Part shown: positions 23,100 through 34,162 of the stretch, in pieces
Position numbering within the stretch: the stretch's first letter is position 1
Layout: the number at the start of each line of letters is the position of its first letter
Assembly (NCBI RefSeq): GCF_001704415.2
Contig: NC_030808.1
Span: 133,563,089 to 133,627,088, forward strand
Reading direction: 5' to 3'
From: Capra hircus
Taxonomy: Eukaryota > Chordata > Mammalia > Artiodactyla > Bovidae
DNA: 64,000 nt
Made by a program: the position numbers and the translations under genes
The notes under the pieces: model-generated
Databases searched by the model: none
What the model was told of the DNA's origin: nothing
Seen by the model: only the letters and a program-made list of their open reading frames with translations

Positions 23100-23830
23100 T
23101 TTTAATTTGTGAAAGTATAATAACACATTGACAGGAGACTTGGCAAATACAGAACAAAGTTACATATAGTTCTACTATATAACTGTTGTTTAAGTAGATA
23201 AATTAAGATTTTTAGTTGGAGTTTCAATATCAAACTCTCAAAAATTAATAGAATGAACATACAGAAAAGTAGAAGGATACAGTAGACCTGAAAAGCACTG
23301 TGAATCAATTCAACATAATAACATAATTATTAATAAGATTTATATAATTTTCACACGCACTAGGATACAAATTCTATTCGTGTTACCATAGGCTATAAAC
23401 TAAGAGACATTGGAAGATATCCAGGGACATAAAACAAGGTGCAAAAATTTTACAGTGAAGTCATACAGAGTCTTTTATTACTGTGGAATTATGTTAGAAA
23501 TCAATATCAAGAGATATTTGGAAATAATCCATATATTTTCAGGTACAACGTGGCATTTACCAAGAGAGATATTTGACTTAGCCATTGAAAGCCTTAATAA
23601 AGTTAAAAGACTTAAAAACACAGATGGTAATTTCAGAGAAGAAAGCATTTAAGTGAAAAATTCATATCAAAATGAGAAATTAATATCAAAGATCAAAAAT
23701 ACTTTAAAAACTCCATGTATTTAGAAATTAATTGTCCGTTTTTAAATCTTTGGAGAAAAAGCAGTTTGTACTTTTCAAAAAATTCCAAGATAATTCTGAT
23801 ATGCATCTAGATTTTAAAAAATAATTACAG
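23100..23830 (+). mobile_element. old L1 ORF2 fragment, sense
   Basis: A-rich; 'tagaatgaacatacagaaaa' (about 23249-23268), 'gtcatacagagtcttttatt' (23460-23479), 'ttagaaatcaatatcaagag' (23494-23513) and 'catgtatttagaaattaatt' (23715-23734) follow the region of old L1 ORF2 after the endonuclease active site. All frames are broken. It interrupts the retroviral pol relic. Confidence 0.55.
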
Positions 23831-23841
23831 GTTTTCTATTA

Positions 23842-24029
23842 AATGGTAGTCTTGCTGCTGCTGCTGCTAAGTCGCTTCAGTCATGTCCGACTCTCTGCGA
23901 CCCCATAGACAGCAGCCCACCAGGCTCCCTCATGCCTGGGATTCCCCAGGCAAGAATACTGGAGTGGGTTGCCATTTCCTTCTCCAATGCATGAAAGTGA
24001 AAAGTCAAGGTGAAGTCAATGGTAGTCTT
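23842..24029 (-). mobile_element. Bov-A2 SINE, antisense, with perfect 12-bp target duplication
   Basis: Body 23854-24017: (CTG)n tail, 'aagtcgcttcagtcatgtcc' (23868-23887), 'tggagtgggttgccatttcc' (23960-23979) and the linker 'atgcatgaaagtgaaaag'. The left monomer is truncated. Flanked by 'aatggtagtctt' at 23842-23853 and 24018-24029. Confidence 0.95.
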
Positions 24030-24289
24030 AGTGGTATAGAATTCTATTATTTTCTGTTGACCAATCATAATACAATAGTATTAAGTGAATAATGGTTACA
24101 TAATCACAATAGTAAAAGGTGTTTGTCAGTTTTCACAATCAATAGCCAGACAAAAAATAAAAGATAATTACAATTGCAAGCCATAATCAAAACATGATTA
24201 ACCTAACAGTATAAAATAATTACATACAATTTGAGGGGTTAAATAGAGTGATCTGATAAGTGGAAGCGCGCACAGAAACATGCTTTCAT

Positions 24290-24640
24290 CAGCTCAGTCT
24301 GCATCTTTTGGTTGGTACATTTAACCCATTTTCAGGTAAGATAATTATTGATATGGAAGATTCTATTACCATTTTCTTAATTGCTTGGGTTTATTTTGTG
24401 TAAGTCTTTCCTCTTGTGTTTTCTGCCTAGAGAATTTCCTTTAGCATTTGCTGTAAAGCTGGTTTGGTGGTGCTGAATTCTCTTAACTTTTGCCTGGCTG
24501 GAAAGTTTTTGATTTCTCCATCAAATCTGAATGAGTCTTTCTGGGTATTCTTGGTTGTAGGTTCTTCCCTTTTCTTCACTTGTCCCTTCAAATATATCAT
24601 GCATTTTCTGGACTTCTTTGAATACTGGAGGTGGTATATA
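24290..24640 (-). mobile_element. L1 fragment across the ORF1-ORF2 junction, antisense
   Basis: 'catcttttggttggtacatt' (24302-24321), 'accattttcttaattgcttg' (24369-24388), 'tgctgtaaagctggtttggt' (24449-24468) and 'gaaagtttttgatttctcca' (24502-24521) align block by block with 34430-34660 in the large antisense L1. No frame survives. Confidence 0.75.
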
Positions 24641-24880
24641 CCACATTTGAGTGTGATGTTCAGACCTATTTATCAAGCAAACTGAAAGTTTTCAATAGGA
24701 TTCAGAGAAAAAGTTCTGCAAGAATCCAGGCTTCAGGGCAAGCTACTCTGATGTTTGGTCCCTATGACCTAGCAATCCAACGTCATGCTAAGTTTCTGAT
24801 GCTCTTTATGTCCTCTGGCAAGAATCACTGCATTGAGCCTCAAGATTTTGGAGAAAAACTCTTCTCTCTTCTATAGATAA
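24641..24880 (+). pseudogene. possible continuation of the endogenous retrovirus pol relic
   Basis: Frame 24631-24876 (81 aa) includes a 'GPYDLA' block after a polar stretch, which resembles the connection/RNase H-proximal part of retroviral pol. It has the same strand as the RT-like remnant ending near 23035 and would follow it in the gene; the intervening 1.6 kb is accounted for in part by L1 and Bov-A2 insertions. The match is short, so this is tentative. Confidence 0.35.
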
Positions 24881-25004
24881 GTATGTCTTGGTGAAATAAC
24901 TTTTTTCTTGCTATTTAGCCCAGGTAATGACTGATTGTGTGATCATGGAACTCTAAGTGTGCTCATCTTAAATTGAGTATTATCGAACCCTTCAAGTCAT
25001 AAGG

Positions 25005-26135
25005 TTCAGTTCAGTTCAGTTCAGTTCAGCCACTCAGTCGTGTCCAACTCTTTGCGACCCCATGAATTGCAGCATGCCAGGCCTCCCTGTCCATCACCAA
25101 CTCCTGGAATTCACTCAGACTCATGTCCATTGAGTCAATGCCATCCAACCATCTCATCCTCGGTTGTCCCCTTCTCCTCCTGCACCCAATCCCTCCCAAC
25201 ATCAGAGTCTTTTCCAATGGGTCAACTCTTCGCATGAGGTGGCCAAAGTACTGGAGTTTCAGCTTTAGCATCATTCCTTCCAAAGAAATCCCAGGGCTGA
25301 TCTCCTTCAGAATGGACTGGTTGGATCTCCTTGCAGTCCAAGGGACTCTCAAGAGTCTTCTCCAACACCACACTTCAAAAGCATCAATTCTTCGGTGCTC
25401 AGCCTTCTTCACAGTCCAACTCTCACATCCATATACGACCACTGGAAAAACCATAGCCTTGACTAGACGGACCTTTGTTGGCAAAGTAATGTCTCTGCTT
25501 TTGAATATGCTATCTAGGTTGGTCATAACTTTCCTTCCAAGGAGTAAGCGTCTTTTAATTTCATGGCTGCAGTCACCATCTGGAGTGATTTTGGAGCCCC
25601 CCAAGACATAAAGTCTGACACTGTTTCCACTGTTTCCCCGTCTATTTCCCATGAAGTGATGGAACTGGATGCCATGATCTTCGTTTTCTGAATGCTGAGC
25701 TTTAAGCCAACTTTTTCACTCTCCTCTTTCACTTTCATCAGGAGGCTCTTTAGTTCTTCTTCACTTTCTGCCATAAGGGTGGTGTCATCTGCATATCTGA
25801 GGTTATTGATATTTCTCCCGCCAATCTTGATTCTAGCTTGTGCTTCATCCAGCCCAGTGTTTCTCATGATGTACTCTTCATATAAGTTAAATAAGCAGGG
25901 TGACAATATACAGCCTTGACGTACTCCTTTTCCTATTTGGAACCAGTCTGTTGTTCCATGTCCAGTTCTAACTGTTGCTTCCTGACCTGCATATAGGTTT
26001 TTCAAGAGGCAGGTCAGGTGGCCTGGTATTCCCATCTCTTTCAGAATTCTCCACAGTTTATTGTGATCCACACAGTCAAAGGCTTTGGCATAGTCAATAA
26101 AGCAGAAATAGATGTTTTTCTGTAACTCTCTTGAT
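25005..26135 (-). mobile_element. BovB LINE, 5'-truncated, antisense, best preserved copy
   Basis: The tail repeat at 25006-25028 marks the 3' end. The body runs leftward on the element strand through the whole ORF2 C-terminal region and RT palm, and is truncated in the RT fingers near 26135. About 1.13 kb with only one obvious reading-frame break. No clear target duplication was found. Confidence 0.95.
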
Positions 26136-26161
26136 TTTTTGGTGATTACGGTTAGGCACAC
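25026..26161 (-). pseudogene. BovB ORF2 remnant with intact YADD and one frameshift
   Basis: Frame 26161-25523 (212 aa) includes 'CFIDYAKAFDCVDH' (RT palm aspartate), 'GVRQGCILSPCLFNLY' and the catalytic 'RYADDTTLMAESEEELKSLL'. Frame 25652-25026 (208 aa) overlaps it and carries the RTE C-terminal region ('GCESWTVKKAEHRRIDAFEV', 'PWTARRSNQSILKEISPG') to the natural end. The two are joined by one frameshift near 25600 in a C-run. The first 26 residues or so of the 212-aa frame come from host DNA. The N-terminal endonuclease domain is absent. Confidence 0.9.
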
Positions 26162-26765
26162 ATAGAAACAATTTATTATTAAGTGAAAACATAAATGATA
26201 AAGTGATCAAGCTCATGCAGGTCCTGTAGGTCCAAGCAAGTCAAACTCACTAATGACCCAGACTCCTTTGTACAGAGCTATGTTGCTTCTTTCCCTGCAC
26301 ACACATCTGTAGCAGCATGGGAAATTCCCTGAGAACGCCTGACCCCCTTAACTTAGGTCCTACTTACAGATAGTTCTGCATGATATGCTGGCACTCACAG
26401 GAAGTAGATTGCTACAATTTTACTATCCAGATAGTTTATATTATGGTTATACCAAAGATTCTGGTTTTTATTTCCACAGTGTTCCTTCTTGTTTGCAAGT
26501 AGGCATTCTGTGCCCTTTCTGTTTTTCCTCTTCACCATCCTTAGCAGGTTGACTTTTATGGTACAGTGGCAAGATGGCTGCTAGCATTTCCAGCCATCAT
26601 TCACAGTCATTGCAGAAACAAATGATAAAGGGAATGCCAGCTATCTTTCCCATCAATCAACGAAAAAACATTCTAGAAAATTTCTGCTAAGTCTCCTTGG
26701 CTATATCAGTGTAGTATGGCTACCTCTAGCTGTGGCAAACGATGGCAAAGTATTTAACCCTCTCT
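26136..26765. other. unassigned DNA, possibly old repeat
   Basis: About 630 bases. A block near 26572-26600 ('gcaagatggctgctagcatt') resembles part of an ancient dispersed repeat seen widely in mammals, but I cannot name it. No coding frame. Confidence 0.3.
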
Positions 26766-26914
26766 ATTCTTGTAGTGGAGGAGGACATGGCAACCCACTC
26801 CAGTATTCTTGCCTGGAGCATCCAATGTGCAGAGGAGCCTGGCAGGCTACAGTCCATGGGGTCCCAAAGAGTTGGTCATGGCTGAAGCGGCTTAGCACAC
26901 AGGCATTCTTGTAG
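26766..26914 (+). mobile_element. Bov-A monomer SINE with perfect 10-bp target duplication
   Basis: Body 26776-26904 ('catggcaacccactccagta' 26785-26804; 'caggctacagtccatggggt' 26842-26861). Flanked by 'attcttgtag' at 26766-26775 and 26905-26914. The next SINE begins at once on the other side in inverted orientation. Confidence 0.95.
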
Positions 26915-27187
26915 CTGCTGCTCCTGCTGCTGCTAAGTTGCTTCAGTCGTGTCCGACTCTGTGCGACCCCATAGACGGGGGCTCACTGTCTCTGGGATTC
27001 TCCAGGCAAGAACACTGGAGTGGGTTGCCATTTCCTTCTCCAATGCATGAAAGTGAAAAGTGAAAGTGAAGTTGCTCAGTCGTGCCTGACTCTTGGCGAC
27101 CCCATGGACTGCAGCCCACCAGGCTCCTCCATCCATGGGATTTTCCAGGCAGGAGTACTGGAGTGGGGTGCCATTGCCTTCTCCAGG
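26915..27187 (-). mobile_element. Bov-A2 SINE dimer, antisense
   Basis: (CTG)n tail, first monomer (26938-27035), the 'aatgcatgaaagtgaaaagt' linker (27042-27061) and second monomer (27066-27185) ending 'ccattgccttctcc'. Full dimer architecture. It forms an inverted pair with the SINE at 26776-26904. Confidence 0.95.
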
Positions 27188-27384
27188 AATTAGCTGCAGT
27201 GGTTACCAACCAGCAGTGTCTGCCATAAGCACAATTAGTCATCAGCTGTTCTTGCTGACAGAATCTGCCTCCTGAGATTCCTCCTGAGTATGCAACACTA
27301 TCTTTAGACAAAAGATGCTGGCCATCTTCTTCTGCTTCAGCAGACAAAAATAAAGTAAAATTATCTACAAATTCTCACAAAACT

Positions 27385-27800
27385 TTTAAGATGGTGGAAG
27401 AGTAAGACAAGGAGGTCACTTTCCTCTCCATAATTACATCAAAACTACACCTGCATGGGGAACAATTGCAGAATACCTTCTAACCCCTGCCAGAAGACCC
27501 CAGACTTCCAAAAGGCAAGCTAACCTTCACAGAATGAGGTAGGGGTAAAAACATAGGAAAATAAAGAGACAAAGGGCTTGGGATGGGCACCTCAGGGAGG
27601 GAGATGTGAAGGAGGAAAAGTTTCCACACCTTGGAAACCTCCTCATGGACAGGGATGAGAGAAGTTTTGGAACCTCAGACAGAACAGAGCAATAAGCGCT
27701 CAGAACACAGAATGGAAAGGGTCCACCACAGAGATCGTTGTCAACCAGCACTTCCCAGCCAAGATGCTGTTTGCACCCCCTACCCTCTGTGAGTTCAGAA
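27385..27800 (+). mobile_element. L1 5' UTR start, sense (left part of the split sense L1)
   Basis: 'aagatggtggaagagtaaga' (27389-27408), 'cactttcctctccataatta' (27418-27437), 'agaccccagacttccaaaag' (27495-27514) and 'gaaggaggaaaagtttccac' (27608-27627) form the start of a ruminant L1 5' UTR. It stops where the antisense L1 begins, and sense L1 5' UTR sequence resumes at 38.31 kb beyond that element, so this is read as the left part of one element. Confidence 0.7.
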
Positions 27801-28324
27801 GGTCTTTTGTTTGTTTGTTTGTTAGTCAGTTGTTAATTTATTTACTTTTTAATTGAAGGATAATTACTTTACAGAATTTTGTTTTCTGTCATACCTCAAC
27901 ATGAATCAACCATGGGCATACATATGTTCCCTCCCTTTTGAACTTCCCTCACATCTCCCTCCCCATCCCACCCTCTAGGTTGGTACAGAGCCCCTGTTTG
28001 AGTATCCTGAGCCATACAACAAATTCCTATTGGCTATCTATTTTACATAACCTTACATAATGTAAGTTTCCATGTTACTCTCTCCATACATCTCACCTCT
28101 CCTCCTCCCCTCTCCCCATGTCCATAAGTCTATTCTCTATGTCTGTTTCTCCACTGACGCCCTGCAAATAAATTCTTCAGCACCATTTTTCTGCATTACA
28201 TATATACACTTTAGAATACAATGTTTATCTTTCTCTTTCTGACTTAGTTCACTCTGTATAATAGATTCTAATTTCATCCACCTCATTAGAGCTGACTCAA
28301 ATGTGTTCCTTTTTATGGCTGAGT

Positions 28325-28623
28325 AATATTCTTTCTTTGGAAGGAATGATGCTAAAGCTGAAACTCCAGTACTTTGGCCATCTCATGCAAAGAGTTGACT
28401 CATTGGAAAAGACTTTGATGCTGGGAGGGACTGGGGGCAGGAGAAGAAGGGGACGACAGAAGATGAGATGGCTGAATGGCGTCACTGACTCGATGGACGC
28501 GAGTCTGAGTGAACTCCGGGAGTTGGTGATGAACAGGGAGGCCTGGTGTGCTGCGATTCATGGTGTTGCAAAGAGTTGGACACGGCTGAGCGACTGAACT
28601 GAACTGGACTGAACTGAATATTC
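28325..28623 (+). mobile_element. BovB 3' end inserted in L1 ORF2, sense, 7-bp target duplication
   Basis: Body 28332-28616, preceded and followed by 'aatattc' (28325-28331 and 28617-28623). It separates the L1 text 'gagtaatatt' from 'ccattgtgtaaatg', which is continuous in uninterrupted L1 copies. The last roughly 85 codons of BovB ORF2 are open (within frame 28301-28597, ending 'HGVAKSWTRLSD'), followed by the ACTGA-rich tail. It is one of three sense BovB pieces in the window. Confidence 0.95.
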
Positions 28624-29760
28624 CATTGTGTAAATGTACCACAACTTCTTTATCCATTCATCTGTCAGTGGACATCTAGGTTGCTTCCATGTTCTAGCTA
28701 TTATAAATAGTGCTGCAATGAACAATGGGATACATGTATCTTTTTTAATTTTGGTTTCCTCAGGGTATATGCCTAGGAGTGGGATTGCTGAGTTATGTGG
28801 TGGTTTTATTCCTTATTTTTTAAGGAATCTCCATACCATTTTCCATAGTGGCTGTATCAATTTACATTCTTACCAATAGTGCAAGAGTATTCCGCTTTCT
28901 CCACACCCTCTCCAGTATTTATAGTTTGTAGACTTTTTGATGATGGTCATTCTGACATATGTACAGTGATGTCTCATTGTAGTTTGACTTGCATTTCTCT
29001 AATAATGAGCGATGTTGAGCATCTTTTCATGTGTTTGTTAGCCATCTGTATGTCTTCTTTGGAGAAACGTCTATTTAGATCTTTTCCCACTTTTTGATTG
29101 GGCTGTTTGTTTTTCTGGTATTGAGTTGCATGAGCTGCTTGTATATTTTGGAAATTAATCCTTTGTCAGTTGTTTCATTTACTATTATTTTCTCCCATTC
29201 TGAGGGTTGTCTTTTTTACTTTGCTTACAGTTTCCTTTGCTGTGCAAAAGCTTCTAAGTTTAATCAGGTCCCACTTGTTTACTTTTGTTTTTATTTCTAA
29301 TATTCTAGGAGGTGGGTCATAGAGGATCTTGCTTTGATTTATGTCATAGAGTGTTCTTCCTATGTTTTTCTCTAAGAGTTTTATACTTTCTGGTCTTACA
29401 TGTAGGTCTTTAATCCATTTTGAGTTTATCATTTTGTATGGTGTTAGGAAGTGTTCTAATTTCTTTCTTTTACATGTAACTGTCCAGTTTTCCCAGCACC
29501 ATTTATTGAAGAAGCTGTCTTTGCCCCATTGTATATTCTTGCTTCCTTTGTCAAAAATAAGGTACCCATAGGTGCGTGGATTTATTTCTGGGCTTTCTAT
29601 CTTGTTCCTTTTGTCTATATTTCTGTTTTTGTGCCAGTACCATACTCTCTTGATGACTGTAGCTTTGTAGAATAATCTGAAGTCAGAAAGTGTGATTCCT
29701 CCAGCTCCATTCTTCTTTCTCAAGACTTCTTTGGCTATTTGGGGTCTTTTGTATTTCAAT

Positions 29761-30043
29761 ATGAATTTTGACTCCAGTACTCTTCCCTGGAAAATCCCAT
29801 GGACGGAGGAGCCTGGTAGGCTGCAGTCCATGGGGTCGCTAAGGGTCAGACACGACTGAGCGACTTCAATTTCACTTTTCAATTTTCACTTTCCACTTTC
29901 ATGGATTGGAGAAGGAAATGGCAACCCACTCCAGTGTTCTTGCCTGGAGAATCCCAGGGACGGGGGAGCCTGGTGGACTGCCATCTATGGGATTGCACAG
30001 AGTTGGACACAACTGAAGTGACTTGGCAGCAGCATGAATTTTG
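29761..30043 (+). mobile_element. Bov-A2 dimer inserted in L1 ORF2, perfect 10-bp target duplication
   Basis: Body 29771-30033: left monomer ('actccagtactcttccctgg', slightly 5'-truncated), linker, right monomer, short AGC tail. Flanked by 'atgaattttg' at 29761-29770 and 30034-30043. The L1 text is continuous across the site once the insert and one repeat copy are discounted. The 235-aa frame 29882-29175 begins inside this SINE and runs into L1. Confidence 0.97.
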
Positions 30044-30763
30044 AAATTCTTTGTTTGAGTTCTATGAAAAATGCCATTGGTAATTTGATAGGGATCACAC
30101 TGAATCTGTAGATTGTGTTTGGTAGTAGTCATTTTCACAATATTGATTCTTCCTACCTAGGAACATGGAATATCTCTCCATCTGTTTATGTTGTCTTTGA
30201 TTTCTTTCACTAGTGTCATAATTTTCTGTGTACAATTCTTTTGTCTCCTTAGGTAAGTTTATTCCCGGATATATAATTCTTTTTGTTGCAATGGTGAATA
30301 GGATTGATTCCTTAATTTCTTTTTCTGATTTTTCATTGTTAGTATATAGAAATGCAAGTGATTTCTGTGTATTGATTTTATATCCTGCAACTTTGCTAAA
30401 TTCACTGATAGGGTCTAGTAATTTTCTGATACTCTCTTAAGTTTTTTCTATGTACAGTATCATGTCATCTGCAAGCAGTAAGAGCTTTCTTCTTTTCCAA
30501 TCTGGATTCCTTTGATTTATTTTCCTTCTCTGATTGCTATAGCTAGGACTTCCAAAACTATGTTGAATAATATTGGTGAAAGTGGACAACCTTGTCTTGT
30601 TCCTAATCTTCGGGGAAATGCTTTCAATTTTTCACCGTTGAGAATGTTTGCTGTAGGCTTCTCATATATGGCCTTTACTATGTTGAGGTAGGTTCCTTCT
30701 TGAAGCCCATTTCTTGAAGTTGTAATCATAAATGGGTGCTGAATTTTGTCAAAGGGTTTTTCT

Positions 30764-31068
30764 GCATTGAAATTATCCGGAGAAGGCAATGGCACCCCAC
30801 TCCAGTACTCTTGCCTGGAAAATCCCATGGATGGAGGGGCCTGGTAGGCTGCAATCCATGGGGTCGCTGAGAGTTGGACACGACTGAGCGACTTCACTTT
30901 CACTTTTCACTCTCATGCATTGGAGAAGGAAATGACAGCCCACTCCAGTGTTCTTGCCTGGAGAATCCCGGGGACAGCAGAGCCTGGTGGGCTGCCGTCT
31001 ATGGGGTCGCACAGTGTCGGACACGACTGAAGCGACTTAGCAGCAGCAGCAGCAGCATTGAAATTATC
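30764..31068 (+). mobile_element. Bov-A2 dimer inserted in L1 ORF2, perfect 14-bp target duplication
   Basis: Body 30778-31054: complete dimer from 'ggagaaggcaatggcacccc' (30779-30798) through the 'tgcattggagaaggaaatga' junction to an (AGC)n tail. Flanked by 'gcattgaaattatc' at 30764-30777 and 31055-31068. The perfect, long duplication marks a comparatively recent insertion. Confidence 0.97.
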
Positions 31069-32498
31069 ATATGGTTTTTATCTTTCAAATTCTTAATGTG
31101 ATGTATCACATTGATTGATGTTCATATGTTGAAGAATTCTTGCATTCCTGGAATAAACCCAACTTGATCATGGTGTATGAGCTTTTTGATGTGTTGTCGA
31201 ATTCTGTTTGCTAAAATTTTGTTGAGGATTTTTATATCTATATTCTTCAGTGATATTGGCCTGTAGTTTTCTCTTTTTTGTGTGTTGTCTTTGTCTGGTT
31301 TTGGTATCCAGGGGATGGTGGCCTCGTAGAATGTGCTTGGAAGTATTCCTTTCTCTGAAATTTTTTGAAATAGTTTTAGAAGGATAGGCATTAGATCTTC
31401 TCTAAATGTTTGATTGAATTCTCCTGTGAAGCCATCTGGTACTGGGCTTTTGTTTTTTGGGAGATTTTTGATCACAGCTTCAATGTCAGTGCTTGAATTT
31501 GGGTTGTTCATAATTTCTATTTCTTACTGGTTTAGTCTTGGAAGATGGAACTTTTCTAAGAATCTGTCCATTTCTTCCAGGTTTCACATTTTATTGCCAT
31601 ATAGTTGTTCATAACAGTCTGTTATAATTCTTTGTATTTCTACATTGTCTGCTGTAACCTCTCTTTTTTCATTTCTAACTTTGTTGATTTGATTCTTCTC
31701 TCCTTTTTTCTTGATGAGTCTGACTAAAGGTTTGTCATTTTTGCTTATCTTCTCAAAGAACCATCTTTTAGTTGTATTAATCTTTACTATTGTTTCTTTC
31801 ATTTCTTTTTCACTTATTTCTGCTCTGATCTTTATGATTTCTTTCCTTCTGCCAATTTTGGGGGTTTTTTGGTTCTTCTTTTTCCAGTTGTTTTAGGTGT
31901 AAAGTTAGGTTGTCTATTTGATGTTTTTCTTGTTTCTTGAGGTAGGATTGTGTTGCTATAAACTTCCCTCTTATAACTGCTTTCACTTCATCCCATAGGT
32001 TTTGAGTTGTCGTGTTTTCATTGTCATTTGTTTCTAGAAATTTTTTTATTTCCCTTTTGATTTCTTCAGTAACCTGTTGGTTACTTAGAGATGTATTGTT
32101 TAATCTCCATGTGTTTGTGTTTCTTACAGTTTTTTCTTACAACTGATATCTAGTCTCATAACATTGTGGTCAGAGAAGATGCTGGATATGATTTCAATTT
32201 TCTTAAATTTACTGAAGTTTGATTTGTGACCCAAGATGTGGTCTATCCTGGAAAACGTTCCATGTGCACTTGAGAAGAAAGTGCATTCTTCTGAATTTGG
32301 ATGGAACGTCCTGAATATCAGTGAGATTCTTCTCATCTAATGTATCATATAAGACTTATGTTTCCTTATTAATTTTCTGTTTTGATGATCTGACCATTTG
32401 TGTTAATGGGGTGTTGAAGTCTCCTATTATTATTGTGTTACTGCCCATTTCTCCTTTTATGTCTGTTACTGTTTGTCTTATGTATTGAGGTGCTCCTG

Positions 32499-34162
32499 TG
32501 TTGGGTGCATCAGTTCAGTTCAGTTGTGCAGTCATGTCTGACTCTTTGTGACCCCATGACCACAGCATGCCAGGCCTCCCTGTCCATCACCAACTCCCGG
32601 AGTTTACCCAAACTCATGTCCATTGAGTTGGTGATGCCATCCAAACATCTCGTCCTCTGTCATCCCCTTCTCCTCCTGCCTTCAATCTTTCCCAGCATCT
32701 GGGTCTTTTCAAATGAGTCAGCTCTTTGAATCAGGTGGCCAAAGTATTGGAGTCTCAGCTTCAACATCAGTCCTTCCAATGAACACTTAGGACTGATTTC
32801 CGTTAGGATGAACTGGCTGGATCTCCTTGCAGTTCAAGGGACTTTCAAGAGTCTTCTCCAACAACACAGTTCAAAAGCATCAATTCTTCAGCACTGAGCT
32901 TTCTTTAGTCCAGCTCTCACATCCATACATGACTACTGGAAAAACCATAGCCTTGATGAGATGGACATTTGTTGGCAAAATAATGTCTCTGGTTCTTAAT
33001 ATGCTATCTAGGTTGGTCATGACTTTCCTTCCAAGGAGTAAGGGTCTTTTAATTTCATGGTTGCAGTCACCATCTGCAGTGATTTTGGAACCCCAAAAAA
33101 TAAAGTCAGCCACTGTTTGCACTGTTTCCCCACATCTATTTGCCATGAAGTGATAAGACCAGATGCCATGATCTTGGTTTTCTGAAAGTTGGGTTTTAAG
33201 CTAACTTTTTCACTCTCCTCTTTCACTTTCATCAAGAGGCTCTTTAGTTCTTCTTCACTTTCTGCCATAAGGGTAGTCTGCATATCTGAGGTTATTGATA
33301 TTTCCCCCAGCAATTTTGATTCTACCTTGTGCTTCATCCAGCCAAATATTTCTCATGATGTACTCTGCATATAAGTTAAATAAGCAGGGTGACAATATAC
33401 AATCTTGACATACTCCTTTTCCTATTTGGAACCAGTCTGTTGTTCCATGTCCAGTTCTAACTGTAGCTTCTTGACCTGCATACAGATTTCTCAAGAGGCA
33501 GGTCAGGTGGTCTGGTATTCCCATCTCTTTCAGAATTCTCCACAGTTTATTGTGATCCACAGAGTCAAAGGCTTTGGCATAGTCAATAAAGCAGTAATAG
33601 GTGTTTTTCTGGAATTCTCTTGCCTTTTCAATGATCCAGCAGATGTTGGTAATTTGATCTCTGGTTCCTCTGCCTTTTCTAAAACCAGCTTGAACATCTA
33701 GAAGTTCACGGGTTACATATGGCTGAAGCCTGGCTTGGAGAATTTTGAGTACTACGTAACTAGTGTGTGAGATGAGTGCAATTGTGTGGTAGTTTGAGCA
33801 TTCTTTGGCATTGCCTTTCTTTGGAATTGGAATGAAAACTGACATTTTCCAGTCCTGTGGCCACTGCTGAGTTTTCCAAATTTGCTGACATATTGAGTGC
33901 AGCACTTTCATAGCATCATCTTTCAGGATTTGAAATAGCTCAACTGGAATTCCATCACCTCCACTAGCTTTGTTCATAGTGTTGCTTCCTAAGGCCCACT
34001 TGACTTCACATTCCAGGATGTCTGGCTCTAGGGAGTGATCACACCATCGTGATTATTTGGGTCATGAAGATCTTTTTTTGTACAGTTCTTCTGTGTATTC
34101 TTGCCACCTCTTCTTAATATCTTCTGATTCTGTTAGGTATATACCATATCTGTTGGGTGCAT
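32499..34162 (-). mobile_element. BovB LINE inserted in L1 ORF2, 12-bp target duplication
   Basis: Body 32511-34150, 3' tail at 32511-32523, 5' truncation just upstream of the RT domain ('atcttctgattctgttaggt' 34120-34139). Flanked by 'tgttgggtgcat' at 32499-32510 and 34151-34162. The L1 endonuclease region is interrupted and resumes at 34163. The longest single-piece BovB in the window at about 1.64 kb. Confidence 0.95.
32880..34140 (-). pseudogene. BovB ORF2 remnant with destroyed catalytic motif
   Basis: Frame 33977-33255 (240 aa) shows the RT fingers and palm: 'SVFIPIPKKGNAKECSNYHT', 'VQAGFRKGRGTRDQITNICW', 'YYCFIDYAKAFDSVDHNKLW', 'GKGVCQDCILSPCLFNLYAE'. It runs into 'NNLRYADYPYGRK': a small deletion at about 33272-33278 removes the second catalytic aspartate codon and shifts the frame. 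The C-terminal part continues in other frames (33146-32880) to the natural end. The linker just before the RT ('KKRWQEYTEELYKK') lies at about 34075-34120. Confidence 0.9.
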
